Of a stretch of DNA of 64,000 nt, positions 16,869 to 25,884 are shown piece after piece. The notes below the pieces were generated by a model. The model did not search any database, was not told the origin of the DNA, and saw only the letters and a program-made list of their open reading frames with translations. Within the stretch, counting starts at the first letter, position 1; each line of letters starts with the position of its first letter. The position numbers and the translations under genes were made by a program. This DNA comes from Bin18 sp965242795 (GTDB taxonomy: Bacteria > Desulfobacterota > Binatia > Bin18): NCBI GenBank assembly GCA_965242795.1, contig OZ251505.1, forward strand, positions 2,914,001-2,978,000, written 5' to 3'.

Positions 16869-17360
16869 TCAACGAGCATCCAGCGCGTCCTTCAGTTTTC
16901 CACCGCACCGCTTTCCACCGCACCGCACCAGCGCGACTCGTCTTGTTTGCCCGCACAGGTGGACTGTGTGGGAGCGGAGTTCGTTTCGCTGCTTGATCCG
17001 AAGAGCCCTCCCGTGCGCGAGAACCGGGACGAACTGGAATGCGCCGTCGTCCGGAAGCCATTTCTTTTCTTCTACGGTTTCAGCCCCACCCTGCAGTTGG
17101 TCGATGACCTTCGCTGCATCGAAACGCCCGCTTTTCAATTCGATCGGAGCGACCCAAGCTTTGGTATTCTTCTCACCGACGAAAACGTAATCGCACCGCT
17201 TCCGGTCATGCGGAATGTGCAGGTCGCGGCAATCGAGATCGACCAGTACCCGCTTCACCTTGGCTATACCGACGGAAAGCGTACAGCCTTCCTTACTGCA
17301 AGACTTGGAACGGCACCCGTCGGGAACGGCGTCGGAGACAGTCGCAACGAGGCCCTTCAT
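16869..17360 (-). CDS. Candidate PD-(D/E)xK-like protein paired with the 17.4-18.9 kb ATPase
   Basis: This 163-residue protein has a region with the spacing of a PD-(D/E)xK nuclease core: D57 in RKRCDYVFV, then E74-L-K76 in APIELKSGRF, followed by Q88/Q90 in VIDQLQGGAE. Four cysteines in the first half (C16, C21, C26, C44) may bind metal. It starts at an ATG overlapping the stop of the upstream ATPase (ATGA, 17357-17360), so the two proteins are made together. I do not recognise a named family. An ATPase-controlled nuclease effector is the best inference. The gene is less GC-rich than the island backbone. Confidence 0.7.
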   Translation of the reverse strand: MKGLVATVSDAVPDGCRSKSCSKEGCTLSVGIAKVKRVLVDLDCRDLHIPHDRKRCDYVFVGEKNTKAWVAPIELKSGRFDAAKVIDQLQGGAETVEEKKWLPDDGAFQFVPVLAHGRALRIKQRNELRSHTVHLCGQTRRVALVRCGGKRCGGKLKDALDAR

Positions 17361-18901
17361 CCGCCGGTGCTTTCTTGTACACGGTTGAAAATGGCGGCGC
17401 TCTCGTTGTACAGCGCCTCGCTCACGAAGTCGTAATCGGCGCGATACAAGCCGGTTTCCGGGTTGAACGGCACTTCCTCCACGACCGACCCCTTCGGGCG
17501 CTTCGTGGGCTTGAACAGCCACGCGCCGACCTCCTCCGGGCGGAGCGCGACGTCGGCCCCGACAATCCCCGCCCGCTGCTTCTCGGGCAACGAAGAAAGT
17601 CCGACGAGGTTGCCGATCTGCTCGAGGAACCACTCGCTGTGTGTGGTCATGATAATGCGGATGCCGGCACGGACCAGCCGCGCCAATTCGCGCGCGAACG
17701 CCGCCTGCATGGCCGGGTGCAGATGGGCTTCCGGCTCCTCGATGATGAGCACGTCGCCGGGCCGGACGACGTGCCGCAGATACAGCACGACCGGCGCCAG
17801 TTCGGACACCATGGACGAAGCCCGCATCAGCGGCAGGTCGTCCTTCCATCCCTTGGGGCGATAGGCGAACGTCGGGTAGCCGGTCTCCGAACCCTCCAGA
17901 CGAACCCTGCCCTGGAGGATGTTCTTTTCCAGCAACACGTCAAGCTTGCATGCCGATTTCCTCGAAGGACGCCGTGCACCGGGCCTTCCCTGTGCGCTCA
18001 TTTCGATCAGTTGGCTCAGAAAATCCGCCAGCACGCCGGACAGCATCGGAACGTCACCAGAAGGGCGGAGTCCTGCGGTCGTGGCATTCTGGATGAGCGT
18101 ACTGACCACAACCTGATGACTGTGCATGACGCCCGTGCGGTCGGCGGGCAGGTAGTAGGCGTTTCGGGAGACCGGTCGAAACAGGGACTCGAATATGGGG
18201 CCCGGTAACACGCTGAAGATGGTGTCTAATTCATGTCCTTCTGCGGCGGCTGTTCCGCTTTGCCGCCTCCCGGTCAACACTCCGCGTACCTCATCGGGCG
18301 GAATTCGAGGCGTCAACGAGAAAGTCTCCGGAAGTTGGCCGGAGAAATGAATTCCTTTCCGGCCGAATTCGAGTCGATAGCGAACCGGCCCGGCGTCGGC
18401 TTTCTGCGGAAGGGACATCGTGACGCTGGTACGGGGACGGGTGCCCACGCGCCGTACCAACTCGTCGAGACGATCGGCCCCGAAACATCGATGTATTTCC
18501 CACTCTAAAATCAAATCAAGACCTTCGGGCCGTTCCAGCGTTTTTCGGATGGAGGCGGCGAGGTTTTCAGGAAATTTCGGGCGCTCCTCGTTTTCCGCCA
18601 CTTTCGAAAGCCACTCCTTCAGGCTTCTCCGAATCGAAGGGGTGCTTGATTGAACGGACCGAACCGGTAGCAAGGGGAGAGATGCACGGACCACTCGGCC
18701 ATCACCAAAAGCGTCCGGCCTGCAGAAACACTGGTGCAGCGCGTAGATCAGAACCGCCAGATAAGATTTTCCGGTGTTGCTCGGGCCGATGAACACGGTG
18801 AGCGGCCGCAGGTCCACGCTGGCTTTCGCGATCGGCCCGAAATCGTCCACGTCGAGCCGGTAATCGCCGACGATCTTTTCTTCGGAGGGAGCGATGCTCA
18901 T
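17357..18901 (-). CDS. ABC-type AAA ATPase of embedded defence cassette
   Basis: This 514-residue protein has Walker A GPSNTGKS at residues 39-46, a signature-like ASSMVSELAP at 361-370, Walker B DVLIIEEPEAHLHP at 383-396 and the switch histidine in MTTHSEWFL at H421. This is the architecture of OLD/RecF-like AAA_21 ATPases used in many two-gene defence modules, with no TOPRIM domain of its own. The ATG at 18901 is chosen because AAGGAT lies just upstream; a TTG further out has no support. It overlaps the candidate PD-(D/E)xK gene by 4 bp. Codon composition is less GC-extreme than the helicase and DUF499 genes, which suggests separate acquisition. Confidence 0.88.
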   Translation of the reverse strand: MSIAPSEEKIVGDYRLDVDDFGPIAKASVDLRPLTVFIGPSNTGKSYLAVLIYALHQCFCRPDAFGDGRVVRASLPLLPVRSVQSSTPSIRRSLKEWLSKVAENEERPKFPENLAASIRKTLERPEGLDLILEWEIHRCFGADRLDELVRRVGTRPRTSVTMSLPQKADAGPVRYRLEFGRKGIHFSGQLPETFSLTPRIPPDEVRGVLTGRRQSGTAAAEGHELDTIFSVLPGPIFESLFRPVSRNAYYLPADRTGVMHSHQVVVSTLIQNATTAGLRPSGDVPMLSGVLADFLSQLIEMSAQGRPGARRPSRKSACKLDVLLEKNILQGRVRLEGSETGYPTFAYRPKGWKDDLPLMRASSMVSELAPVVLYLRHVVRPGDVLIIEEPEAHLHPAMQAAFARELARLVRAGIRIIMTTHSEWFLEQIGNLVGLSSLPEKQRAGIVGADVALRPEEVGAWLFKPTKRPKGSVVEEVPFNPETGLYRADYDFVSEALYNESAAIFNRVQESTGG

Positions 18902-19200
18902 GGTCCATCCTTCTAGCAACTATTCGGCAGGGGCTCCACGCTGCCCCCGCCCTTTCGACCCTTCGACAAGCTCAGGGACCACACGCTCAAGGCGCCGCAA
19001 GCTCAGGGACCGCGGGCTCAAGGGTTTCCCCCCTAAGTTCGTTGAGCCTGTCGAAACGAACCCCGAGTGCACCTCGCCCTCCGCTCCCCCCGGCCCTTCG
19101 ACCATGAGGACCCTCTTGTACGTCATTCCCGAATCGAATCCCCGGTCACGCTCGCCGCGCCGACGAAATGCACAGGCGGGGGTGTCGTCATTCCGGCTCA
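18902..19200. repeat. Repeat-filled gap inside the defence island
   Basis: The 299-bp gap between helicase and ATPase contains several TTCGACAAGCTCAGGGACC-type units in both orientations (about 18955-19060). Near 19105-19130 lies a CTCTTGTACGTCATTCCC end resembling the terminal inverted repeats of elements at 27.8-33.5 kb. Frames read through it give only repeat-derived peptides. No gene is supported. A promoter for the cassette may lie here but is not evident. Confidence 0.75.
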
Positions 19201-22200
19201 TCACTCCATCGGCCTGTGGACCACGCAGCCCGGACGGGCCAGCAGGTCGGCCAGCTTGTAGGTGACGCTGGCGGCACCGAAATCGGGTTCGCGGCCGAAG
19301 GGCCGGGGGACGTAGGTGAGAGTGCGCGCCGCATCGCCTTCTACTTCGACGAGGGCCAGCAGGAACCGGTCCGGTTCGTTCAGCGCGGTGAGGATTTCGT
19401 TCTTGGTGCAGGTCACGGTGTCGGCGCCGGTGACGCGCCCCTTGACCTCGATGAAGCGCAACCGCTGCCGTGCGGGGTCACGGGACTCGACGTCGTAGCC
19501 GCATTTGTGCGCGGAGACGTCGCGGGGTGCGAAACCGCGGGCGCGCTCGTGCTCCAGAACGGCGCGCATGGCGACCATTTCGACGCGCCGGGTGTCCCGC
19601 ACGGACGCCGCGGGTTCGGGGCCGCCCGCGCGTGCGGCCAGCAGGCCGGCGGGAACGATCAGCGCCGCGCCGACGACGGTCGGGGGGAGGGAGGCGACCC
19701 GGCGTTCCCGTGCCAACTCGGCCATGCGGCGGTCCAGGCGGGCCGCCAAGTCGTCCGCGCGCCGCCGCGCCCGGGCGGAGTCGATCTTGGCGTTCGGCCT
19801 GCCGGCCGCCTCCTGCTGCTTGAGGTGCTCGGCGCGGTGGTCCCAATGGCTGATTTCCGCGGTCAGCCGTTCCCGGACCGCGGCCGCGGTCTTGTCCACG
19901 TGGCCCTCCCTGCGCGTCCGGACGTCGTGCAGATGGGCCGGCACGAGGCGTTCGGCGGCATGGCGCAGCGCGGCCGCTTCGACCTCGGCGCGCGGGACGT
20001 CCGGCAGGACGGCGGCCAGCCGCCGGCGTTCCGCCGCCGTGGGGGGCCGGTAGTCGAGATGGGGCGCGGGTCCGGCCTCGGCGGCGGCGCCGTTCTGGCG
20101 GATTTCGACGAATCGGACTCGGCGGGAGACGGGGCGCCGGGTTCCGCCCCGGGCGGGCTCCGCCTCCCGGATGGTGTGCTCCAAGGCGACCAAGGTGCGC
20201 GCGTCGCCGCCCGGGTCGGCGTCGTCGATCAGGATCGTCCCCCGTTCGAGGAGGGCGCCGTAGCGTTCGAGGACGAGGGCGAGCGTGGCGTCGAGCAGCG
20301 GGTGGCCCGGGCAGACGAACTCCGCGGCGGGCGTGCCGGGCACGTCCACGCGGGCTTTGTCGAAGGTCAGGCGCTCGTAGCGGGGGAGCACCGGGTCGGG
20401 CGTTGCGCGGCCCCCGCGGAGGACGGCCGGCACGTGGCCGGCTTCGTAGCGTTTCGGCTCCCGCTCGCGCAGGCTGCCGCCGAGGCGCCCGAACGCCTCG
20501 ATGAAGAACGCCGCCACGAAGTGCGGCTGCAGCCGGCGCGCCGCGGCCCGGTCCATGCGGTCGCGGATTGCCCGGACGCGCGCGACGTCCAGGCCGGCGG
20601 GCACGAGGGCGCGGGTGTCGATCAGGGTGCGCAGCGCGTCGCGGTCCAGCGCCCGGGCCACGGTTCGGTCGAGCCGGGCGCGCACCTCGGGCCGGTCGCC
20701 GTACCGGACGGCTTCGGTCAACAGGTGGCGGAGCGGTGCGTCGTCGAAGGTGAGCCGGCCCAGCACGTCGAAGACCTTGCCGCCCAGAGCCTTGCGCGCT
20801 TCGTCGAGCTTCTCCAACAGCCGGCGATAGACCGCGCCCTCGCGCGTCCCCGAGGCGACGAGATTCCAGCAGTGGCAGACCTCGGTCTGGCCGATGCGGT
20901 GGATGCGGCCCAAGCGCTGTTCCAGGCGGTTCGGGTTCCACGGCAGGTCGTAATTGACCATCAGATGGGCGCGCTGCAGGTTGATGCCCTCGCCCGCGGC
21001 GTCGGTCGCCAGGAGCACGGGCACGTCCTCGTCCCGGGTGAACCGGGCCTGCACCGCCCGTCGCGCGGCCCGCCCGAGGCCGCCGTGGATGACCGCGACC
21101 GCGTCGGGCCGGCCCAGCAGCGTCCCGACCCGTTCCTGCAGGTAGGCCAGCGTGTCGCGGTGTTCGGTGAAGACGATGAGCTTGCGCGGCCGGCCGGCGG
21201 CGAACGTGGGGGTTTGCAGCAGGCGGGCCAGTTCGTCCCATTTCCGGTCCAGCCGCGCGGTGCGGACGCGCAGCGCCGCGGCCGTCAAGCGGCGCAGGCT
21301 GGCGATCTCGGCCTGCAGTTCGGCGATCGTCCGGGCCGCGGACGCCCGATCGGCGACGCGGGCTTCCGCGTCCGCCAGTTCTTCGTCCGGCGCGTCGTCG
21401 AGGTCGGCGAGGTCCGCCTCGGACAGGCGCGGCAGGTCGTGCTCCCAGTCGAGCGCGTCGCCCCCGTGCCGGCGGCGTTCCGCGTCCCGGCACCGTTCTT
21501 TCAGGCGCGCGGTGCGGCGCCGCAACGATTGGTAGATCGCCTCGGGCGACGAGGCGAGCCGGCGTTGCAGCACCGTCAGGGCGAAGCCGACGGTCCGTTT
21601 TCGTCCGTCGTGGGCGAGCCGGTCGGCGCGGTCGAACTCTCCCCGCACGTACGCCGTGACGTGGCGGTACAGGTCCGCCTCGTCCTCGGACAGCGTGTAC
21701 GCCGCGGTGTACGCCCGGCGTTCGGGAAAGAGCGGGCGGCCGGCGAACGTGAGGAGGTCTTCCTTGACCATCCGCCGCATGAGGTCCGACGCGTCGGCCG
21801 AATGCACCCCGGCGCGGAAGCGTCCCTCGAACCGGTCCGGGTCGAGCAGGGCCAGAAAGAGTTGGAAGTCTTCTTCCCGGCCGTTGTGGGGCGTCGCCGT
21901 CAGGAGGAGCAAGTGCCGCGTGAGGGCGGAGAGCCGCTGGCCCAACCGGTAGCGCCCGGTCCGGCGCACTTCGCCGCCCCAGAAGGACGCGCTCATCTTG
22001 TGCGCCTCGTCGCACACGATCAGGTCCCAGTCGGCGGTCCCGAGCCGGTCTTGCAGGGCGGCGTTCCGGCTCAGCGTGTCGAGGCGGCAGATCGAGAGCG
22101 GGTGGTCCGCGAACCAGGTGCCGGTCCGGGCGGCGTCGGGCGGCACGGTCTCGAACGGCAGGGCGAACCGCCGCGCGAGTTCGTCCTGCCACTGCTCGAC

Positions 22201-22542
22201 GAGGTTGCCCGGGCACACGATCAGACACCGCCGCACGTCCCCGCGCACCCGCAACTCCTTGATCAGCAACCCGGCCATGACCGTCTTTCCCGCGCCCGGG
22301 TCGTCCGCCAACACGAAGCGGAGCGGCTGGCGGGCCAGCAGCGTCTCGTACACCGCGGTGATCTGGTGCGGCAGCGGTTCCAGGCGGGAGGTGTGGACGG
22401 CCAGGAGCGGATCGAACAGGGCGGCCAGACGAAGGCGGTACGCCTCGGAGACGAGCCGGAACAGGTCGGGGTCGCCGTCGAAGCTCCACGGCCGGCCGGC
22501 GGCCGGAATTGCGTGCGATCCGTCGGTCGTCCGGTCGTTCAT
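19201..22542 (-). CDS. SNF2-type helicase of Hma-type defence island, C-terminal DUF3883-like domain
   Basis: This 1113-residue superfamily 2 helicase has Walker A DDPGAGKT at residues 80-87, a DEAH box at 178-181 (IVCDEAHKM), motif III TATPHNG, and the C-terminal helicase motifs DAAGEGINL and QRLGRIHRIGQ. Near the C terminus, YDVESRDP followed by FIEVKGRV resembles DUF3883, a degenerate PD-(D/E)xK-like fold. It is the first gene of the minus-strand island. The ATG at 22542 follows AGGGACCGC. With the DUF1156 methylase and DUF499 ATPase it completes the helicase-methylase-ATPase set inferred to act against foreign DNA. Confidence 0.92.
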   Translation of the reverse strand: MNDRTTDGSHAIPAAGRPWSFDGDPDLFRLVSEAYRLRLAALFDPLLAVHTSRLEPLPHQITAVYETLLARQPLRFVLADDPGAGKTVMAGLLIKELRVRGDVRRCLIVCPGNLVEQWQDELARRFALPFETVPPDAARTGTWFADHPLSICRLDTLSRNAALQDRLGTADWDLIVCDEAHKMSASFWGGEVRRTGRYRLGQRLSALTRHLLLLTATPHNGREEDFQLFLALLDPDRFEGRFRAGVHSADASDLMRRMVKEDLLTFAGRPLFPERRAYTAAYTLSEDEADLYRHVTAYVRGEFDRADRLAHDGRKRTVGFALTVLQRRLASSPEAIYQSLRRRTARLKERCRDAERRRHGGDALDWEHDLPRLSEADLADLDDAPDEELADAEARVADRASAARTIAELQAEIASLRRLTAAALRVRTARLDRKWDELARLLQTPTFAAGRPRKLIVFTEHRDTLAYLQERVGTLLGRPDAVAVIHGGLGRAARRAVQARFTRDEDVPVLLATDAAGEGINLQRAHLMVNYDLPWNPNRLEQRLGRIHRIGQTEVCHCWNLVASGTREGAVYRRLLEKLDEARKALGGKVFDVLGRLTFDDAPLRHLLTEAVRYGDRPEVRARLDRTVARALDRDALRTLIDTRALVPAGLDVARVRAIRDRMDRAAARRLQPHFVAAFFIEAFGRLGGSLREREPKRYEAGHVPAVLRGGRATPDPVLPRYERLTFDKARVDVPGTPAAEFVCPGHPLLDATLALVLERYGALLERGTILIDDADPGGDARTLVALEHTIREAEPARGGTRRPVSRRVRFVEIRQNGAAAEAGPAPHLDYRPPTAAERRRLAAVLPDVPRAEVEAAALRHAAERLVPAHLHDVRTRREGHVDKTAAAVRERLTAEISHWDHRAEHLKQQEAAGRPNAKIDSARARRRADDLAARLDRRMAELARERRVASLPPTVVGAALIVPAGLLAARAGGPEPAASVRDTRRVEMVAMRAVLEHERARGFAPRDVSAHKCGYDVESRDPARQRLRFIEVKGRVTGADTVTCTKNEILTALNEPDRFLLALVEVEGDAARTLTYVPRPFGREPDFGAASVTYKLADLLARPGCVVHRPME

Positions 22543-22624
22543 GCGGTCCCTGGGCGGGGCGGCCGGCGGAGCGGCGGCGCTTGCAGATGCGCCTCCCCCG
22601 CCGAAAGCGCGGCCGGCGCGGCGC

Positions 22625-23128
22625 TTACAGAGGCGTGGCGAGCAGCGACGAAATGCGGCTCGTGTCCACGACGACGATCTTCTCTTTGAATTTGGCCACG
22701 CCGCCGGTGAGGACGACTTTGTCGCGGTACTCGCCCGCGCTGTAGACTTCGGTACTGCCGTAGTCCACCGGGTCGAGATGCGTTTGCAGCACGACGTAGT
22801 TGGCGCGCGCCGCGATCACGCCGCCGTCCTCGCCCAGGAGGCGCACGCCGCTCACCACGTGGCGGTAGCGGTGCGGCGCGTAGTAGTTGGCTTGGCGGTA
22901 GGCGGTCACGCGATCCTGCAACATGCCGCGGCTGTCGCAGTAGATGAGCGAGACGGGCAGGTTCTGCGCGTCGTTCTCGTGCGGAACGATCCGATAGACG
23001 CAGGCGTCGACGAAGAAGTCGGGCCACTCCTCCAGCCGGTCGTGGTCGAGACAGTCCACGTAGGCGTGCAGCAGGTCTTCGACCGCGAAGCGGGTCTCCG
23101 GGCTCGGGGTGTACGAACCGCCGCGCAT
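22625..23128 (-). CDS. Aromatic-ring-hydroxylating dioxygenase, beta subunit
   Basis: A 167-residue protein of the SnoaL-like small-subunit family, with the typical start (AVEDLLHAYVDCLDHDRLEEWPDFFVDACVYRI) followed by a beta-rich cone domain. Small subunits are structural and carry no cofactor. It begins at an ATG 5 bp after the alpha-subunit stop, with GGAGGCG upstream. The partner is the alpha subunit at 23134-24423, with which it should form an alpha3beta3 enzyme. No ferredoxin or reductase gene is adjacent. Confidence 0.9.
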   Translation of the reverse strand: MRGGSYTPSPETRFAVEDLLHAYVDCLDHDRLEEWPDFFVDACVYRIVPHENDAQNLPVSLIYCDSRGMLQDRVTAYRQANYYAPHRYRHVVSGVRLLGEDGGVIAARANYVVLQTHLDPVDYGSTEVYSAGEYRDKVVLTGGVAKFKEKIVVVDTSRISSLLATPL

Positions 23129-23133
23129 TTCGG

Positions 23134-24423
23134 TCACGCCTCCGCGGGGGCGGGGCCGGCGGTCTCGAATCCCATGCTGTCCCGGTAGTAGCGCCAGAAC
23201 CCGCGGATCGCGGTTTCGGAGATCAGGCTCTCCTGGTCGCCGACCTCGGTGCCGCCCATTTCGACGAACGACGCGGCGCGCCGCTCGCCGGCCACGGACT
23301 GCTGGACGATCTCCGCGGCGTAGCCGTCCTCCATCGAAATCAGGCCGGCCGGGCCGACGAGGTTGGCCTGTTTCAGGCGGATCTCGCGCATTTCGGCGTC
23401 GTCGTCTTGGTAGCCGAAATAGGTGAAGATCAACTCGAAGCGGTTCGCCGCCTTGGGCAGGATCTGGCGGACGGCCAGCGTGTTGGCGATCTGCTGCACG
23501 ACCAGGCACGGAAAGATGGTCTGGATGAACAGGCCGTCGAATTCGGGCCTGCCTTTGAGGACGGACGGGTCGGCCAGGGCGTAGCCTTTCTTGTAGCTGT
23601 GCAGCCCGGACTCGTAGGTGGACAAGTCTTCCTCGGCCCTGGGTCGAGCGTGCAGCACGTCGTGGCGGGCGTGCTCGTCCAGGATGATGCCGCCGGCCTG
23701 CGACGAGCGGTACAAGCCGAACGTGGCGTGGAAGAGATGCAGCAGGCTGGCGTGGTAGGGGTCTTTCACGTTCTCGAAATACAGCTTCCAGTTGGCGTTG
23801 ACCCACTGGCGGGTGTGGCCGAGCACCTCGATGGGCCGGGCGAATAGTTTGTCCAGCCACGCGCGCATGGGCGGGCCGAGATAGGCGTCGAGCGGCTCGG
23901 TGTCGTCACGGAACGTGGCGAAGATCAGTCCGGCGTAGGCGGCGACGCGGAGGGTGTGCAGCCCGTGGCGGGCCAGGTCGAAGTCCGCGCCGTAGCCGCG
24001 AATCGGGCCGATGCCTTTCTTGAACGGCACGCCGATGAGGTCGCCTTTCAGGTTGTAGCTCCACTGGTGGTAGATGCAGGTGTGCGTGGCGCGGTTGCCG
24101 TTCGGTTCGCGGCAGACCAGCGCCCCGCGGTGCGCGCAGCGGTTGACGAAGGCGTGCAGGCCGCCCTCCTCGTCGCGCGTGACCACGACGGGCGTGTCGC
24201 CCACGAAGGTGGATTTGAAGTCGCCCGGCTCGGCGACCTCGGCCTCCAGGCCGACGTAATTCCAGATCGGGCCGCGAAACAGGCGCTCCTGTTCCCGGGC
24301 GTAAACGTCCGGGTCGGAAAACACCTGGTACGGCACGCGCGCCCCGCCCTCCTCCGGCCACGTCAGCGGAGGCGTGCCGTGGCGCTGGCCGTTCGTGTGG
24401 GTGTTCGCGTCGCGCGCGCTCAT
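23134..24423 (-). CDS. Rieske dioxygenase, alpha subunit
   Basis: This 429-residue catalytic subunit has Rieske ligands C96-x-H98 and C116-x2-H119, and a mononuclear iron site around D221, H224 and H229 in the segment NVKDPYHASLLHLFH. The sequence recalls anthranilate or salicylate type oxygenases acting on aromatic acids, but the substrate is not provable here. The ATG at 24423 has a GGAGGGAGGAG site. It forms a run with the beta subunit, a ureidoglycolate-lyase-like protein and a BadH-like dehydrogenase, all on the minus strand, consistent with a small aromatic or alicyclic acid operon. Confidence 0.93.
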   Translation of the reverse strand: MSARDANTHTNGQRHGTPPLTWPEEGGARVPYQVFSDPDVYAREQERLFRGPIWNYVGLEAEVAEPGDFKSTFVGDTPVVVTRDEEGGLHAFVNRCAHRGALVCREPNGNRATHTCIYHQWSYNLKGDLIGVPFKKGIGPIRGYGADFDLARHGLHTLRVAAYAGLIFATFRDDTEPLDAYLGPPMRAWLDKLFARPIEVLGHTRQWVNANWKLYFENVKDPYHASLLHLFHATFGLYRSSQAGGIILDEHARHDVLHARPRAEEDLSTYESGLHSYKKGYALADPSVLKGRPEFDGLFIQTIFPCLVVQQIANTLAVRQILPKAANRFELIFTYFGYQDDDAEMREIRLKQANLVGPAGLISMEDGYAAEIVQQSVAGERRAASFVEMGGTEVGDQESLISETAIRGFWRYYRDSMGFETAGPAPAEA

Positions 24424-24467
24424 GGGCGTCTCCTCCCTCCGAGGCAACGGGCAAGGCTCCCGCCTCG

Positions 24468-25019
24468 TCAGACTGCGAGTTCGATCACGCGGTTGTCGCG
24501 CTTCTTCATATCGACGAATTCGACGTAGGACCGCACGGCGTGGGCCTGCTCGATCCGGCCCTGCATCTCACCCGCGGGGCTGTTGCCCTCGCCCGCGTTC
24601 TTGCGCGTGACGTTGATGAACGCACACTCCGCGGCCAGCGTCAGCGCGTTGTGCCACGTGCCTTTGTGGATGAAGGCGGCCCGGCCCGGGTCGACGTGGA
24701 ACGCCGCGACCTTGTCGTACTCCAACTCGTACGCAGACGGGCCGCCGGCGCGGCTCCGCGGCGGCGGGGCGACGACCAGGATCAACGAACCCTGCACCGG
24801 AATGAACGTCTGGTTGTAGGAGAAATGGATCGCCATCTGATCCAGAATCCTGGCGTCGGGCCGGTATTGGAACGACAGCAGTTCCATCGCCACGCGGCCT
24901 TCCTCGGCCTCGGGATAGACGAGCTTCTTGCGTTCGAGCACTTCGCCGTACGGAGCGAACGCCTGCGCGGTGAGCGGTTTGATCTGCACGCGGACGGGGT
25001 CGGGGGAACGCTCGGCCAT
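24468..25019 (-). CDS. Ureidoglycolate lyase (AllA)-family protein
   Basis: This 183-residue protein has the cupin-like AllA fold, with the N-terminal LTAQAFAPYGEVLE, the mid-segment HFSYNQTFIPVQGSL and the later GTWHNAL. Ureidoglycolate lyase splits ureidoglycolate to glyoxylate and urea, but members are also found in non-purine contexts. Here it sits between a Rieske dioxygenase and a short-chain dehydrogenase, so a role in that catabolic pathway is more likely than purine use. The ATG at 25019 is preceded by GGAGGG. Confidence 0.85.
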   Translation of the reverse strand: MAERSPDPVRVQIKPLTAQAFAPYGEVLERKKLVYPEAEEGRVAMELLSFQYRPDARILDQMAIHFSYNQTFIPVQGSLILVVAPPPRSRAGGPSAYELEYDKVAAFHVDPGRAAFIHKGTWHNALTLAAECAFINVTRKNAGEGNSPAGEMQGRIEQAHAVRSYVEFVDMKKRDNRVIELAV

Positions 25020-25095
25020 GTGTGGACCCTCCATGCTTCGCCGGGCTCTGCGGCCGAGCCTACCAAAGGCGGGAACGGGAAGACAGGGCGAACCT

Positions 25096-25872
25096 TCAGC
25101 CCGCCATCGTCAGGCCGCCGCTGACGGACAAGACCTGCCCGGTCACGAAGTCGGCGTCGGGCGAGGCGAAGAACGCGACCGCGGCGGCGATCTCTTCGGG
25201 CCGGCCCAGACGCCGGAACGGCACGGCGCGCGTCATGGCCGCGATGATCTTGGCCCCGCGTTCGCTGGACGTGACCTGGTCCAGCATGGCGGTGTCCGTC
25301 GGCCCGGGGCACACGACGTTGACCGTGATCCTGGCGCGGGCCAACTCGCGCGCCAGCGTTTTGGAGAAGCCGATGATGCCGGCTTTGCACGCCGAATAGA
25401 CGGCCTCGCCCGTGGACCCGACGCGGCCGGCGTCCGAGCCGATCGAGACGATCTTGCCGCGCACGCCTTCGCCGGTGCTTCGTTCGGCCATGTGCGCGGC
25501 CACCGCGTGGCAGAAATGAATCGGGCCGCGCAGGTTGATGCCGATCACTTTGTCCCAGGTGTCGGGCCGGCTTTGCAGGAACGGCTCCATCTTGTCCCAG
25601 CCGGCGTTGTTCACCAGGACGTCGATCCGTTGCCACTGCCCGATCACCTGTTGCACGCAGGCGCGGACCTGATCGAGGTGCGTCACGTCGGTCTGGATGA
25701 CCTGCGCGTGGCCGCCGCGTTGCGCGATTTCGTCCGCGGTGGCCTGAGCCTCGTCTTTCAGAACGTCGGCAATGGCGACCTTGGCGCCCTCCTCGGCGAG
25801 GCGCAGGCAGATCGCCCGTCCGATGCCGCGGCTGCCTCCCGTGACCAACGCGACCTTGTCTTCGATCCGCAT
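25096..25872 (-). CDS. Short-chain dehydrogenase resembling BadH
   Basis: This 258-residue NAD-dependent SDR has the cofactor motif TGGSRGIG at about 11-18, NNAG and the catalytic Y-x3-K in YSACK. Two stretches, NNAGWDKMEPF and TVNVVCPGPTDTAML, closely recall 2-hydroxycyclohexanecarboxyl-CoA dehydrogenase (BadH) of alicyclic acid degradation. The C-terminal VTGQVLSVSGGLTMAG is also typical. The ATG at 25872 has AAGGATCG upstream. The operon context with a Rieske dioxygenase supports ring-acid catabolism, but no ring-cleavage or ligase gene is nearby. Confidence 0.9.
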   Translation of the reverse strand: MRIEDKVALVTGGSRGIGRAICLRLAEEGAKVAIADVLKDEAQATADEIAQRGGHAQVIQTDVTHLDQVRACVQQVIGQWQRIDVLVNNAGWDKMEPFLQSRPDTWDKVIGINLRGPIHFCHAVAAHMAERSTGEGVRGKIVSIGSDAGRVGSTGEAVYSACKAGIIGFSKTLARELARARITVNVVCPGPTDTAMLDQVTSSERGAKIIAAMTRAVPFRRLGRPEEIAAAVAFFASPDADFVTGQVLSVSGGLTMAG

Positions 25873-25884
25873 GGGCGATCCTTT

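Noticed and set aside
18920..19204. 94-residue minus-strand frame between helicase and ATPase
   Set aside because: The translation is that of dispersed TTCGACAAGCTCAGG repeats (the same peptide appears at 27776-28003), so it is not a gene.
19168..22689. Long plus-strand frame opposite the helicase
   Set aside because: Low-complexity antisense translation; the minus strand has complete helicase motifs.
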